Origin: Streptomyces catenulae
GTDB taxonomy: Bacteria; Actinomycetota; Actinomycetes; Streptomycetales; Streptomycetaceae
NCBI RefSeq assembly: GCF_000718015.1
Contig: NZ_JODY01000003.1
Span: 186,001-250,000, forward strand
DNA: 64,000 nucleotides
Direction: 5' to 3'
Part shown: in pieces, positions 26,474 through 36,732 of the stretch
Layout of the letters: each line of letters begins with the position of its first letter
Position numbering within the stretch: the stretch's first letter is position 1
Position numbers and translations under genes: made by a program
The notes under the pieces: generated by a model
What the model saw: the letters and a program-made list of their open reading frames with translations, nothing else
The model's database searches: none
What the model was told of the DNA's origin: nothing

Positions 26474-28609
26474 ATGGCCGAGGAGACGCGGAACAGCGTG
26501 GGCGGTCAGGCCCATGTCAACAGCCTGGTCCAGGCCGGTTCGGTCCAGGAGCTGCACGTGCACCAGTCGCACGCGCCCCGGCCGCCCTGTCAGTTACCGC
26601 CGGAAGTGCCCCACTTCACCGACCGCGACGACGAACAGGCCCTCGTCCTGCGGACCGTACGCGACTGGGAACGCGAGCGCCCCGAGGTCCAGCGCCCGCT
26701 GATCGTCACGCTCCGCGGACTGCGCGGCGTCGGCAAGACCACCCTCGGCTTCCGGCTCGCCCGGACCCTGCGCGAGGGGTACCCGGACGGCGTCCTCTAC
26801 GTCGACCTCGACGGCATGCGGCACGACGGCGGCGTCTCCCTCAGCGATGTGCTCGCCCGGCTGCTGCGCGATCTGGGCGTGACACCGGAGTGGGTGGAGC
26901 CGACGTTCGCCGGGCGCGCCGCGCAGTACTGGGACCGCACCCAACACCGTCGGCTGGTCGTCGTCATCGACAACGTCCGCTACGCCTCGGAGGCCGAACC
27001 GCTCCTCCCGGCGTCCGCGGGCAGCGTGGTCATCCTCGCCGGATCGCGGCGCCTGGACGACCTGGAGCACGCCGCCGCCGTGGAGCTCTCCCTCGAACCG
27101 CTGCGGGAGCCCGACGCCGTACGGCTGCTGCTGCGGATCGTCAACGACCCCGAACTGTCCGCCGCGCCGCGCACCGCCGCGGAGCTGGCCCGGCTCTGCG
27201 CCGGATCGCCCGCGGCGCTGCGGGTCGCCGGACGCTGGGTGCGCCGCCACCGGCACCGCGGCTGGCCGCGGCTGCTCGCCGGACTCACCACCGAACTGCG
27301 GGAGAAGGGCGTGCCGGACATCGAACCCGTATGGGACGCCGCCTACCGCGACCTCGGCCCGCGGGCCCGGCAGCTCTACCGGCTGCTCGCCGCGGAGGCG
27401 GGCGAGGTCCTCTCCGAGGCGGCCGTGGCGGCGCTGCTGGGCGCCGGTCGGGACGCCGCCGAGGACGCGCTGGCGGAACTGGCCGACACCGGACTGGTCG
27501 ACGTGGTCTGCGACCCCGCCGAGGAGGGCGCGGCCGGACCGCCCGTCCGCCGCCCGCGGATGCACCCGCTGGTCCGCGCCCATGCGCTGCGCCGCGCCCG
27601 CGACGAGGGCGGCCCACAGGAGACCGCCGACGGGCTGCGCCGCGTCGTCGCCTGGTATCTGCGCCAGGCCCAGCGCGCCGACGCGGGCGCCGCCGGAATG
27701 CGCCTGACCCTCGCCCCGGCCGCCCCGCCGGTGCCCGGCGCGGACGATGTGGACCTCACCGCGCCGGAGCCGGAGCGGAAGGCCGTCGCCCACCGCTGGC
27801 TGACGGCCGAGCGGCGCGCCTTGCACACCTGCGTCCGCATCGCCCACGACGCGGGCTGGTACGACCTGGCCTGGGCGCTGTGCGAACCGCTCTGGACACA
27901 TCTGCTCGACCATCCGCACAGCGCCGAGTCCGCCGTGACCTTCGCCCTCGGACGGGACGCCGCACAGCGCGCCGAGCACCTGCGGGCCACGATCCGGATG
28001 CGCTGCCAACTGGCCCGCCCGCTGTGGGAACAGCGCCGGTTCGCCGACGCCGGGCGGGAGCTGACCGCGGCGGTGCACGGCGCCGAACTGCTGGGGCGGG
28101 AGCCGGAGGACCGCAAGCTCTACGCCTCCGCGCTGGAGTTCCGCGGCCGCCTCGGGGCGGAGAGCGGTCGCTGGGCCGACGCCGTCCCCGACTATCTGCG
28201 CTCCCGCACCATCCACCGCGAGATCGGCAACGCCTACGGCGCCATGCTGCTCACCTACCAGCTGGGCCTGGCCCGCGAAGCCCTCGGCGAACTCGATCTG
28301 GCCGAGGCGGAGTTGACCGCGGCGTACGCGGCCGCGCAGGAGCTGGGTCGCGACCGGATGACCGCCCGTACGGTCTTCGCCCTGGGCCGGGTGGAGCAGC
28401 GTCAGGGCCGTGCCGACGCCGCGCGGGACCGCTTCGGGGCCGCGCTCGCCGCCGCCCGGCGGCGCGGCTCGACCTTCGAGGAGGCGCGGGTCCTCGACGC
28501 CCTCGCCGCACTGGAGGAGGAGGCCGGACGCACGGAGGCGGCGGCCGGGCACCGGGAGCGGGCCGCGGCGATCCGCACACGGGAAGGCGGGGCGGCCCCG
28601 GCGTCGTAA
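26474..28609 (+). CDS. STAND-type NB-ARC ATPase with TPR-like C-terminus
   Basis: A 711-residue signal-transducing ATPase. Walker A is LRGLRGVGKTTLGF (residues about 80-93) and Walker B is RRLVVVIDNVR (about 155). A winged-helix part follows (about 280-380), then alpha-helical repeats (about 480-700) resembling TPRs. The first 31 residues, with NSVGGQAHVNSLVQAGSVQ, resemble the short N-terminal motif of many actinomycete STAND proteins and end in HVHQ. The SARP DNA-binding domain of AfsR-like proteins is absent, so it is not a SARP. No ribosome site is obvious. Partner effector genes are not recognisable nearby. Confidence 0.78.
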   Translation: MAEETRNSVGGQAHVNSLVQAGSVQELHVHQSHAPRPPCQLPPEVPHFTDRDDEQALVLRTVRDWERERPEVQRPLIVTLRGLRGVGKTTLGFRLARTLREGYPDGVLYVDLDGMRHDGGVSLSDVLARLLRDLGVTPEWVEPTFAGRAAQYWDRTQHRRLVVVIDNVRYASEAEPLLPASAGSVVILAGSRRLDDLEHAAAVELSLEPLREPDAVRLLLRIVNDPELSAAPRTAAELARLCAGSPAALRVAGRWVRRHRHRGWPRLLAGLTTELREKGVPDIEPVWDAAYRDLGPRARQLYRLLAAEAGEVLSEAAVAALLGAGRDAAEDALAELADTGLVDVVCDPAEEGAAGPPVRRPRMHPLVRAHALRRARDEGGPQETADGLRRVVAWYLRQAQRADAGAAGMRLTLAPAAPPVPGADDVDLTAPEPERKAVAHRWLTAERRALHTCVRIAHDAGWYDLAWALCEPLWTHLLDHPHSAESAVTFALGRDAAQRAEHLRATIRMRCQLARPLWEQRRFADAGRELTAAVHGAELLGREPEDRKLYASALEFRGRLGAESGRWADAVPDYLRSRTIHREIGNAYGAMLLTYQLGLAREALGELDLAEAELTAAYAAAQELGRDRMTARTVFALGRVEQRQGRADAARDRFGAALAAARRRGSTFEEARVLDALAALEEEAGRTEAAAGHRERAAAIRTREGGAAPAS

Positions 28610-28809
28610 CGTGACGTCAGAGGCGTACGGCTCCGCTTTCGGGGGCGGTCTCCGGATGGGCGTCAACGGTGCGCCAAGGGCGGGCCGGTGCGCGTTCGGA
28701 GGCCGTCAAGGGGCGCGGCGGCGCGCGGGCGCGGTGGTGGACTGCGGGAGACCGAGGGCCGGTGCCGTGATCCGACGGCGACGGCCGCCGCCCGCCACGA
28801 AGGACGCGT

Positions 28810-29289
28810 ATGCCGCCGGAGCACGAGAACGCGCCGCACCCCACGGTTCCGGGCCCCGTCGGCGGCTACCGCAACGCCCCGGTCGCGGCCCCGGCCCCGG
28901 ATCTGACGCCGCCAGTGCCACCTGACCCGCCGGACGGCGCGGGTCTGCTGGCCGTCGACTTCACCGCACTGCTCGCCGCGGTCAAGGCCGCCGAATCCGC
29001 CGCCGGGGAGGCGCAGCGGGCCGCGGCCCTGGCGGACGACGCCACCGCCCGGTCCGGGCCCGCCCCCTGGGGCGACGACCCGGGGCTGGGCGAGGCGTTC
29101 GGCGACGCCTTCGCCGGACCCCGCGCCGACCTCGTCCGGACGGCCCACCAACTCCACCTCGTGCTGGTCCGGTTGGCGGACGACCTGGCGGCGACCCGCG
29201 GCACGTTCGCCCGCGCCGAGGACACCGCGCTGGAGAGCGTCACGGCCTGGCGGGCGCACCTCGACGACGCGGGCGGCGCGGCCTCGTGA
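28810..29289 (+). CDS. WXG100-like small helical protein
   Basis: A 159-residue protein with a disordered proline-rich N-terminus (residues 1-45) and two long amphipathic helices (residues about 50-80 and 105-150). The size and helical hairpin resemble ESX/WXG100-type partners, although the WXG turn itself is not visible. The ATG follows AAGGA. It overlaps the next gene by GTGA, indicating co-translation and probably a complex. No signal peptide. Confidence 0.6.
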   Translation: MPPEHENAPHPTVPGPVGGYRNAPVAAPAPDLTPPVPPDPPDGAGLLAVDFTALLAAVKAAESAAGEAQRAAALADDATARSGPAPWGDDPGLGEAFGDAFAGPRADLVRTAHQLHLVLVRLADDLAATRGTFARAEDTALESVTAWRAHLDDAGGAAS

Positions 29290-30839
29290 TCGACGCCCAC
29301 CACGTACCGCCGGAGCTGCAGAACCTCCTTCTGGTGGTCGTCGGCAACAAATGGCCCACCGGCGACGAGACCGCGCTCCGTGCGGAGGCCGCCGACTGGC
29401 GTCAGGTGGCCGAGGTGCTCCGGGTGTGCGCCCAGGACGTGACCGCGGCACGGCGCGCCGTGGACGCCGGGCTGGCGGGCGCGGCCCGCGCGGGCATCGA
29501 CGCGTTCCTCGCCACGCTGGTCGGACGGCCGGGCGCGGAGGACGATGCGGTGCTGCCGAAGGCGGTCCGCTGCTGCGAGGGCGCGGCCGAGGCGCTGGAC
29601 GCGCTGGCGAACGAGATCGAGACGCTGCGCATCGAGATCCTCGGCGCGCTGATCGTCCTCGCGATCCAGCTGATGGTGGACGCGGCGGCGTACCTCTTCG
29701 GCGGCGCCGAGGCGGCCGCCGTCGAGATCGCCGCCGCCCGGGTGCTCTGCCTGGCCTTCCTGCGCCGGGCGGCCGTACGGGTGCTGACCCGGGTCGCCGA
29801 ATCGGTGCTGGCGCAGGAGGGGTTCGCGCTGCTGGCCCAGGTTGTCGAGGTGGCGCAGGGGCACCGCGGCACACTGGACGGGCGGCAGCTCACGGCCGCC
29901 GCGGTCAACGGCGCGATCGGCGGCGCGGTGGGTTTCGGCGCGGGCCTGGCCGGGGGCGCCCTCGGCCACGGGCTGGGCAAGGGCCTGGCCGCGGCCGGGG
30001 CGGGGTCCGCGGTGCGCGGCGCCGCCGATGTGGCCTGGCAGGGCGGGTTCGGCGCGGTGGCCGGGATGGCGGAGGGCGCCGCGCAGGACGCCGCGTCCGG
30101 CCTCTCCGGCGACTGGGTCTCCGGCGCGGCCAACGGCGCCTTCAACGGTGCCTGGGGCGCCCGGCACACCGCGATGAACCCGAAGAACCTCGGCTCCCTC
30201 TCACCCGCCGACCACCTGGAGGGCGCGGTGGACGGACTGCTACGGGCGCCGCGGTCGGCGGGGGCGGCGGAAGCGGGCGGGGCGGCGTCGGCCGACGGGA
30301 CGGCGGAGGTGACGTACGGGCCGAGCTTCGCTCCGACGCCCGAGCCGAGCCCCGTTCGGAGCCCCGCTCCAACGCCCGTTCGGAGCCCCGCCCCGACGCC
30401 CGTGCCGACGTCCTCGTCCGGGACGTCGTCCCCTTCCCGCTCCAGCTCCGATTCCGGCTCCGATACGGATTCCGGCATCGGCTCCGATCCCGTTTCCGAC
30501 GTCGGCTCCGACTCAGGTTCCGATTCCGGTTCCGGCGTGACGCCTCCGCCCGGGGCCTCGCCGTCCACCCCGCCGTCGACCTCCGGGCCTTGGCTAGGCA
30601 CCCAACCCGAGCCGTACGCTGACGAGTTCACCGGTCCGGGCCAGCTCCAGGGCGGGCCCACCGGGCGGGAAGGGCACGAGGTCTGGCAGGACGGTGCCGG
30701 GTGGCGGGCCGACGGGCCCGGAGCGCCCCGTGGGGAAGGCGCCGGACCGTTCGCCTCGTTCGGGCCGGAGCCGAACCCCTGGGCCGGGCTGTCCTCGGGC
30801 GGGCAGGGCGGCGGCAGCGCTTCCGGCGCTTCGGGCTGA
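29286..30839 (+). CDS. CpnT-N-like/polymorphic toxin-type protein with no recognisable toxin domain
   Basis: A 517-residue protein. Residues 1-290 are Ala/Gly-rich helices like the N-terminal WXG100-like domain of actinobacterial CpnT-type secreted proteins (GNKWPTGDETALRAEAADW near the start, two hydrophobic segments about 115-160). Residues about 335-425 are low complexity, with repeated PxPxPVRSPAPTPV and Ser-Asp-Gly runs. The last 90 residues are glycine-rich and contain no enzyme or nuclease fold I recognise, so a toxin tip may have been lost. The GTG start overlaps the preceding gene by four bases. No immunity gene is evident. Confidence 0.6.
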   Translation: MIDAHHVPPELQNLLLVVVGNKWPTGDETALRAEAADWRQVAEVLRVCAQDVTAARRAVDAGLAGAARAGIDAFLATLVGRPGAEDDAVLPKAVRCCEGAAEALDALANEIETLRIEILGALIVLAIQLMVDAAAYLFGGAEAAAVEIAAARVLCLAFLRRAAVRVLTRVAESVLAQEGFALLAQVVEVAQGHRGTLDGRQLTAAAVNGAIGGAVGFGAGLAGGALGHGLGKGLAAAGAGSAVRGAADVAWQGGFGAVAGMAEGAAQDAASGLSGDWVSGAANGAFNGAWGARHTAMNPKNLGSLSPADHLEGAVDGLLRAPRSAGAAEAGGAASADGTAEVTYGPSFAPTPEPSPVRSPAPTPVRSPAPTPVPTSSSGTSSPSRSSSDSGSDTDSGIGSDPVSDVGSDSGSDSGSGVTPPPGASPSTPPSTSGPWLGTQPEPYADEFTGPGQLQGGPTGREGHEVWQDGAGWRADGPGAPRGEGAGPFASFGPEPNPWAGLSSGGQGGGSASGASG

Positions 30840-30874
30840 GTCGGCCGGTGGTGCGTGGAGCTGCCGCGATCCGA

Positions 30875-31030
30875 TATGATCATGATGCAACTTCGCCTCC
30901 GGGAACGGCGGGTGGAGCGTGCGTCTGTGGTCCAAGGAAAGACGCCCACCAACCGGTGGGAAATGTAGGTGCAAGGCCTGCCGGGCGCTCTGGAACAGGG
31001 TCCCTTCCTCATCCGAGGAGGGGACCTTTT
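30875..31030 (+). ncRNA. candidate small transcript: -10 box, hairpins and intrinsic terminator
   Basis: A TATGAT -10-like box (30875-30880) is followed by about 120 bases with a perfect hairpin CCCACC-AACC-GGTGGG (30945-30960) and then an intrinsic terminator at 30999-31030. The stretch is less GC-rich than its surroundings. It could be a small RNA. It could instead encode a short peptide: the GTG at 30912 opens an 18-codon frame ending at 30968, and the GTG at 30919 opens a frame with a CRCKAC cysteine cluster. No -35 box is evident. I do not recognise an Rfam family. Confidence 0.4.
30999..31030 (+). terminator. intrinsic terminator of the small transcript
   Basis: Twelve-pair stem (30999-31010 with 31015-31026, one G-U), ATCC loop and a TTTT tail. 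It is one of the few terminators in the window with a T-run. Confidence 0.85.
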
Positions 31031-31282
31031 CCGTTGACCGGCGCCGGACGACCCGTCAGGACGGCTCAGCCGAAGGGCATCCGCGGGTGCGCCGCCCGAC
31101 GAGCGTCCGCCGGGAACCGGTGTCCACACCGGCGCCTCGGGCCCGGCCGTCCGGAGCGCGGCGGGCTCAGGTCCGCCATGCGCTCACGGTAGGACCAGCC
31201 ACTGACAACGCCCCGTCCCCGCGCCCGGACCGGTGCGTTCCGGGCCCGGGCTCCCGCGGCGAACAGGCCCGGGGCGCCCGGC

Positions 31283-33040
31283 TCACAGCTCCCGGCGGGC
31301 CTGTTCCTCCGTCGCCTCCGCCACCTGGACCCGGTACGTCCGCTCCCCGACGGTGCAGGTCAGCGTCGTGGGCGCGGCGGCGTCCGGGGTGGCGGTGAGC
31401 CAGGCGTGCAGCGCGGACAGCACCGCCGCCTGGTCCGGGCGGACGATCCGGCCCGCCTCCTCGTACGGCTCGGTCCGCGCCGCCAGCAGGGGGCCGCCGC
31501 GGCGGCGCAGCACCGACAGGGACGGGGCGAGGACGGCGGCCACGGTGCGCCGTCCCGGGTACGCGGCGAACGCCTCGTCGATCCAACCGGCCGCGGTCCA
31601 GGCGGCGTCGTCCGGACCGCCCCGGGCGCGGCGGAACAACAGCGCCGCGCCCTGGGCCAGATGCGCCCCGGCGGCGTCCTCCTCCACGGCGAGATGACCG
31701 GCCGGGGCGTCGGGACCGTCGTCACCGGGGTGGTCCTCGGGATCGTCGGCCGCGGGGTGGCGGACCACGGAGACCGCCGTGCCGTGCACCCGGGTGCGGA
31801 CCGCGCACGCCGTCGGGAGCGGTGCGGCGGCGCGCGGTACGGGCAGCAGCCGGGGCGCGAGGGGCGTGCCGGGCGGTGTCAGGTCCAGGCAGGCGTAGAG
31901 CCGGGCGCGCAGCCGGGGCAGGGCGTTGCCCTGTTCGGCGAAGGCCGCGGCGGCGGCTTCGGTGACCCGCTCGGCGCGGTGCCCGCGGATGGCGTCGGCG
32001 ATGTCGTGGGGCTTGTCGAAGACGGGCACCGCCGCCAGGAGCCGGTCCATCGGGGTGCCGGGGATCAGCTCCGCGCCGCCGTCGCACACCGACAGCAGCG
32101 GGCGGCCCAGCGCCGCCGCGTACAGCGCCGTCGAGCCGTGGTCGCACAGCACGGCGTCGGCCGCCACCAGGACCGATGCCCACTCCTCGTACGGCGAGGC
32201 CATCGTCAGACCGGCGGCGAGGGCGGGTGCGAGCCGTTCGGTGAGTTCGTGGTGGCCCGCGTCGCTGTGGGCGTTGGGGTGGATCAGCAGCGCCAACCGG
32301 TACTCGTCCAGCGGCAGTTCCCGGGCGAGGCGGGCGGGCAGCCCCGGATGCCGGGCGAGCAGCGAGCGCGGGCCCCAGGTCGAGGTGAGGGCGATCAGTC
32401 GGCGGCCACCGGTGCCGAGCGCGGCGCGGTAGCGGTCGCGCAGGCCCCGGGAGGCGAGCAGTCGGTCCAGGGTGGGATCGCCGACGACCGTGGCGCGGGC
32501 GGCGGCCGCCGGGCTCCGGGCGGCGAGCCGGTCGATCTGCCCCGGGTGGGCGAGGGCGTGCAGTGCGGCCAGCGGGGTGCCGCCGCGCACCAGATAGGCG
32601 GCGTCGAGCCCGGACGCCGCACGGGGCGAACCGTCGGACGGCAGCGACTTGTTGAACCCGGCGCCGTGCGGCAGCAGCGCGAGCGGCCCGCGCAGCCGGT
32701 GCAGATCGCCCTTGGGGCTGGCCGCGAGCGTCAGGTCGTAGGGGGTGCCGAGGGCCTCGCTCCAGGGGACGGTGCGGGCCCCGGCGGCCTCCAGCGCCGC
32801 GAGCGCGTCGGTGGAGAAGTCCGAGCCGGGGACGAGGGAGAAGACCCGGGTGATGCGGTGGTCACCGGCGAAGACCGGGAGGGTGTCGAGGAGACGGTGC
32901 AGCGCCACCGCGGAACGCGCCGCGAAGAGCACGGTCCGCGCGGTGTCCGCCGTCCGCCGTCCCCCGGCTAAGGCGTGGCCCGCCGGCCGGGGTGCGTCGC
33001 CGCCGCCGTGGCGGACGGGCTCGGGCGGAGGCGACGGCAT
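31283..33040 (-). CDS. GT-B-like (CDP-glycerol glycerophosphotransferase-type) protein
   Basis: A 585-residue cytoplasmic protein. The central part has TSTWGPRSLLARHPGLPARLA, LLIHPNAHSDAGHHELTERL and ADAVLCDHGSTALYAAALGRPLL, the donor-site signature of GT-B and CDP-glycerol-type transferases. The substrate is unknown; teichoic acid or capsule synthesis genes are not nearby. The C-terminal 180 residues look like a separate domain. Similar proteins in Streptomyces are often misnamed as translation initiation factor. The ATG lacks a clear ribosome site, so the start could be internal. Confidence 0.55.
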   Translation of the reverse strand: MPSPPPEPVRHGGGDAPRPAGHALAGGRRTADTARTVLFAARSAVALHRLLDTLPVFAGDHRITRVFSLVPGSDFSTDALAALEAAGARTVPWSEALGTPYDLTLAASPKGDLHRLRGPLALLPHGAGFNKSLPSDGSPRAASGLDAAYLVRGGTPLAALHALAHPGQIDRLAARSPAAAARATVVGDPTLDRLLASRGLRDRYRAALGTGGRRLIALTSTWGPRSLLARHPGLPARLARELPLDEYRLALLIHPNAHSDAGHHELTERLAPALAAGLTMASPYEEWASVLVAADAVLCDHGSTALYAAALGRPLLSVCDGGAELIPGTPMDRLLAAVPVFDKPHDIADAIRGHRAERVTEAAAAAFAEQGNALPRLRARLYACLDLTPPGTPLAPRLLPVPRAAAPLPTACAVRTRVHGTAVSVVRHPAADDPEDHPGDDGPDAPAGHLAVEEDAAGAHLAQGAALLFRRARGGPDDAAWTAAGWIDEAFAAYPGRRTVAAVLAPSLSVLRRRGGPLLAARTEPYEEAGRIVRPDQAAVLSALHAWLTATPDAAAPTTLTCTVGERTYRVQVAEATEEQARREL

Positions 33041-33111
33041 GCGGAAGAGCGTACTCGGCGCCCGCCGCGACCGCCGCCGCCCCGCCGCCCGGTGCGGGCC
33101 GACGGGGGCGG

Positions 33112-33149
33112 CGGCGGAGGGCGTGCCCCGGTGGCGACGCCCTCCGCCG
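33112..33149 (-). terminator. hairpin terminator after malate synthase
   Basis: Perfect 13-base arms CGGCGGAGGGCGT (33112-33124) and complement (33137-33149), 16 bases past the aceB stop on the minus strand. Confidence 0.75.
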
Positions 33150-33164
33150 GTTCGCGTGCCGGGC

Positions 33165-34808
<1,644 letters not shown>

Positions 34809-35220
34809 GAGCTGTCACTCCATTCAGCGGCGGTGCCGAGCGGCCGCCGGGAGGCCGTGCGGCACGGGGTGCCGCGGGGCCGGACGTACGGTCGCGGGCG
34901 CCGTTCGGGTTCAGGGCGCTTCTGACCAGTGGAGACTAGTTTCCTTATCGCGGAAGTTCAATCGTTTGTTGATGTCGAGATTCTCCGGGTCGACAGAAGT
35001 GGCCCCGTGGTGACTCCGAGTGCCATGCCGTGAGCGGGGCGACGGGGCGTACGGGAGGCGGGGGAACGGCTTGTTTCAGGGAGGGTTCCTGAAGATTCCG
35101 GGGCGGCAGCGGGTTCGCTTTCCGGAAGGGTCCCTGAAGGTTTCCCGGGCGGCGCCCTCCCCTCGGGCGTGGCCGAGATCACCCCGCGCCCGCCCCAACT
35201 CGCCGCCCGCCGGTAGCCGT
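34809..35220. other. aceB upstream region with direct repeats
   Basis: This 412-base interval separates aceB from the MocA-like gene. It holds the weak AllR-type box (34958-34972). Further away is a 26-27-base imperfect direct repeat, AGGGTTCCTGAAGATTCCGG (from 35082) and AGGGTCCCTGAAGGTTTCCC (from 35127), with a period of 45. No gene is seen. Confidence 0.6.
34958..34972. promoter_or_regulatory. degenerate TCAACA-N3-TGTTGA box upstream of aceB
   Basis: TCAATC-GTT-TGTTGA: the right half-site is perfect, the left has two mismatches, and the spacer length is the same as in the three perfect copies. It lies 150-164 bases before the aceB ATG. Confidence 0.55.
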
Positions 35221-35877
35221 TCACCGGAGCAGGTGCAGATCCTCCGGGGTGTCGATGTCGTCCGCCGCCGCGATGTTCGCGCACTCGACGAGGGTGAGTT
35301 CGGCGCCGTGGTCGCGCAGGTAGGCGCGGGCACCGCGGTCGCCTTCGGCGGTCGCGGCGATCTCCGCCCACCGGTCCGCGCCGAAGAGCACCGGATGCCC
35401 GCGCCGCCCCTCGTACGCGGCTGCCGCCAGCGCATTGGGACCGGTGTACGCCGCGGCCACCCGCGCCACCGCCTCCGGGCCGATGCCCGGCTGGTCGACC
35501 AGCATGACGAGCGCCGCCCCGCACCCCGAACCGGCGAGCGCGGTCAGGCCCGTCCGCAGGGAGGAGCCCATCCCGGACGCCCAGTCGGGGTTGGTGTGCA
35601 CGGTGTGGCCGGAGAGGTCGGCGCGGGCCCGCACCTCGGCCGCCGCGGCGCCCAGGACGAGGTGGACGGGGCCGCAGCCGCCCTCCCGCAGCACCCGCGC
35701 CGCATGCTCCACCAGCGGCCGACCGCGGAACTCCAGCAGCGCCTTCGGCCGCCCGCCCAGCCGCCGCCCGCCCCCGGCGGCGAGCAGCAGCCCCGCCACC
35801 TCTCCCGGGCGGGGCGGGCGCCCCGGGGTCGGCGCCGGGGTGGACGGATGCGGTGTCGATGTCATGGGGGAGTGCAT
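35221..35877 (-). CDS. MocA/MobA-like molybdenum cofactor nucleotidyltransferase
   Basis: NTP-transferase-3 family protein of about 218 residues. The nucleotide-binding signature is LLLAAGGGRRLGGRPKALL near residue 35, with the metal-binding Asp in MLVDQPGI and a C-terminal ANIAAADDIDTPEDLHLL typical of the MocA group. Such enzymes add CMP to molybdopterin for hydroxylases of the xanthine dehydrogenase family, so a link to the enzyme at the left end is plausible. The start is uncertain: ATGs at 35877 and 35865 both lack good ribosome sites. A FAD-dependent or unrelated sugar-nucleotide role is less likely. Confidence 0.72.
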   Translation of the reverse strand: MHSPMTSTPHPSTPAPTPGRPPRPGEVAGLLLAAGGGRRLGGRPKALLEFRGRPLVEHAARVLREGGCGPVHLVLGAAAAEVRARADLSGHTVHTNPDWASGMGSSLRTGLTALAGSGCGAALVMLVDQPGIGPEAVARVAAAYTGPNALAAAAYEGRRGHPVLFGADRWAEIAATAEGDRGARAYLRDHGAELTLVECANIAAADDIDTPEDLHLLR

Positions 35878-36012
35878 ACCCCATGGGGTCGTCCTGCGGC
35901 TGCGCGCCCCGGGGACCGGGGGTTCGGGGTCGCGCTCCGGAGACCGGGCCGCGCCCCGCGCCCCCATGGGGCCGGGCGCCGCCCGCCGGTGCCGCACCGA
36001 CTCGCGACGCCC

Positions 36013-36076
36013 GGGCCCTCCCGCGCCCCGGGCCCTCCCGCGCCCCGGGCCCTCCCGCCCCCGGCCCCTCCCGGGT
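36013..36076. repeat. 17-bp tandem repeat, about 3.7 copies
   Basis: GGGCCCTCCCGCGCCCC occurs twice perfectly (36013-36029, 36030-36046) and twice in shortened form up to 36076, between the MocA-like gene and a small gene. It may vary in copy number between strains. Confidence 0.7.
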
Positions 36077-36094
36077 TCGGCCGGTTCGTCGACG

Positions 36095-36349
36095 TCAGCT
36101 CGCGTCGCCCGCCGTACGCGGACGGGGGATCCACGGGCGCAGGGTGCCGCGGATACCGTGCGTACGCTGCTCCGCGAGGCGGCGCTCGGTGACGTACCGG
36201 TGCATGTGCTCGACGGTGATCTCCGAGGCGTCCGCGAGTCCGTAGGCGCGGCAGATCAGTTGGACCACGCTGGTGTGGTGCCGGTCGGGGGCCGCGTCGT
36301 GGCCGTGCTCCGGCTCGGGGTCGCTGTACGGGTCGCGTTGAGAGTCCAT
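36095..36349 (-). CDS. small hydrophilic protein, function unknown
   Basis: An 84-residue protein rich in Asp, His and Arg, with one predicted helix pair around VVQLICRAYGLADASEITVEHMHRYV. The ATG has GGAGAA at good distance upstream, which is the main support for it being real. I recognise no family. It is divergent from another small gene across 383 bases. Confidence 0.5.
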   Translation of the reverse strand: MDSQRDPYSDPEPEHGHDAAPDRHHTSVVQLICRAYGLADASEITVEHMHRYVTERRLAEQRTHGIRGTLRPWIPRPRTAGDAS

Positions 36350-36732
36350 CGCGTTCTCCGATTCTGGGATATACCGGATATGCCCGGAAGGATGCTGCTC
36401 CGTCCCGGCACTCCGTACGCCTGTCCCGGTGGACGCTCACGCGGAAGGCGGGGCGGGGGAGCAGATGTGCGGGGGAATGGCCCGGTCACCGCGGGGAAGC
36501 CTGGAGGGTTCTCCGGGGCGCACTGCGCAGGCCGCGCGCCGTGCGCGACGGCGCGTGGCGCACGGCGCCCCCGCGCTCCGCCGAACGGGCCCGGGGCCCG
36601 CGGTCGCGCTCCCGCCCGCCCGGGGTGACGGACCCGCACGGATCGCGTCCCGCGTATGGCGTATCCGGTGCGTGGTGGCGTTAACTGTCCGGCATTGTCG
36701 AACGCTCAACTTCCTTGGAGGGCGCCGTCGTC
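36350..36732. other. divergent intergenic region
   Basis: The 383 bases separate two small divergent genes. An AT-rich patch GGATATACCGGATATGCC (around 36366-36383) just upstream of the minus-strand gene has TATACC and GATATA steps suited to a -10 region and is partly symmetric. The plus-strand side has GTTAAC and CTCAACTTCC shortly before GGAGG. The rest is GC-rich with no gene. Confidence 0.45.

Noticed and set aside
26434..28614. 726-codon frame over the STAND ATPase
   Set aside because: Arg/Ala/Pro-rich shadow; the P-loop and Walker B motifs are in the 26474 frame.
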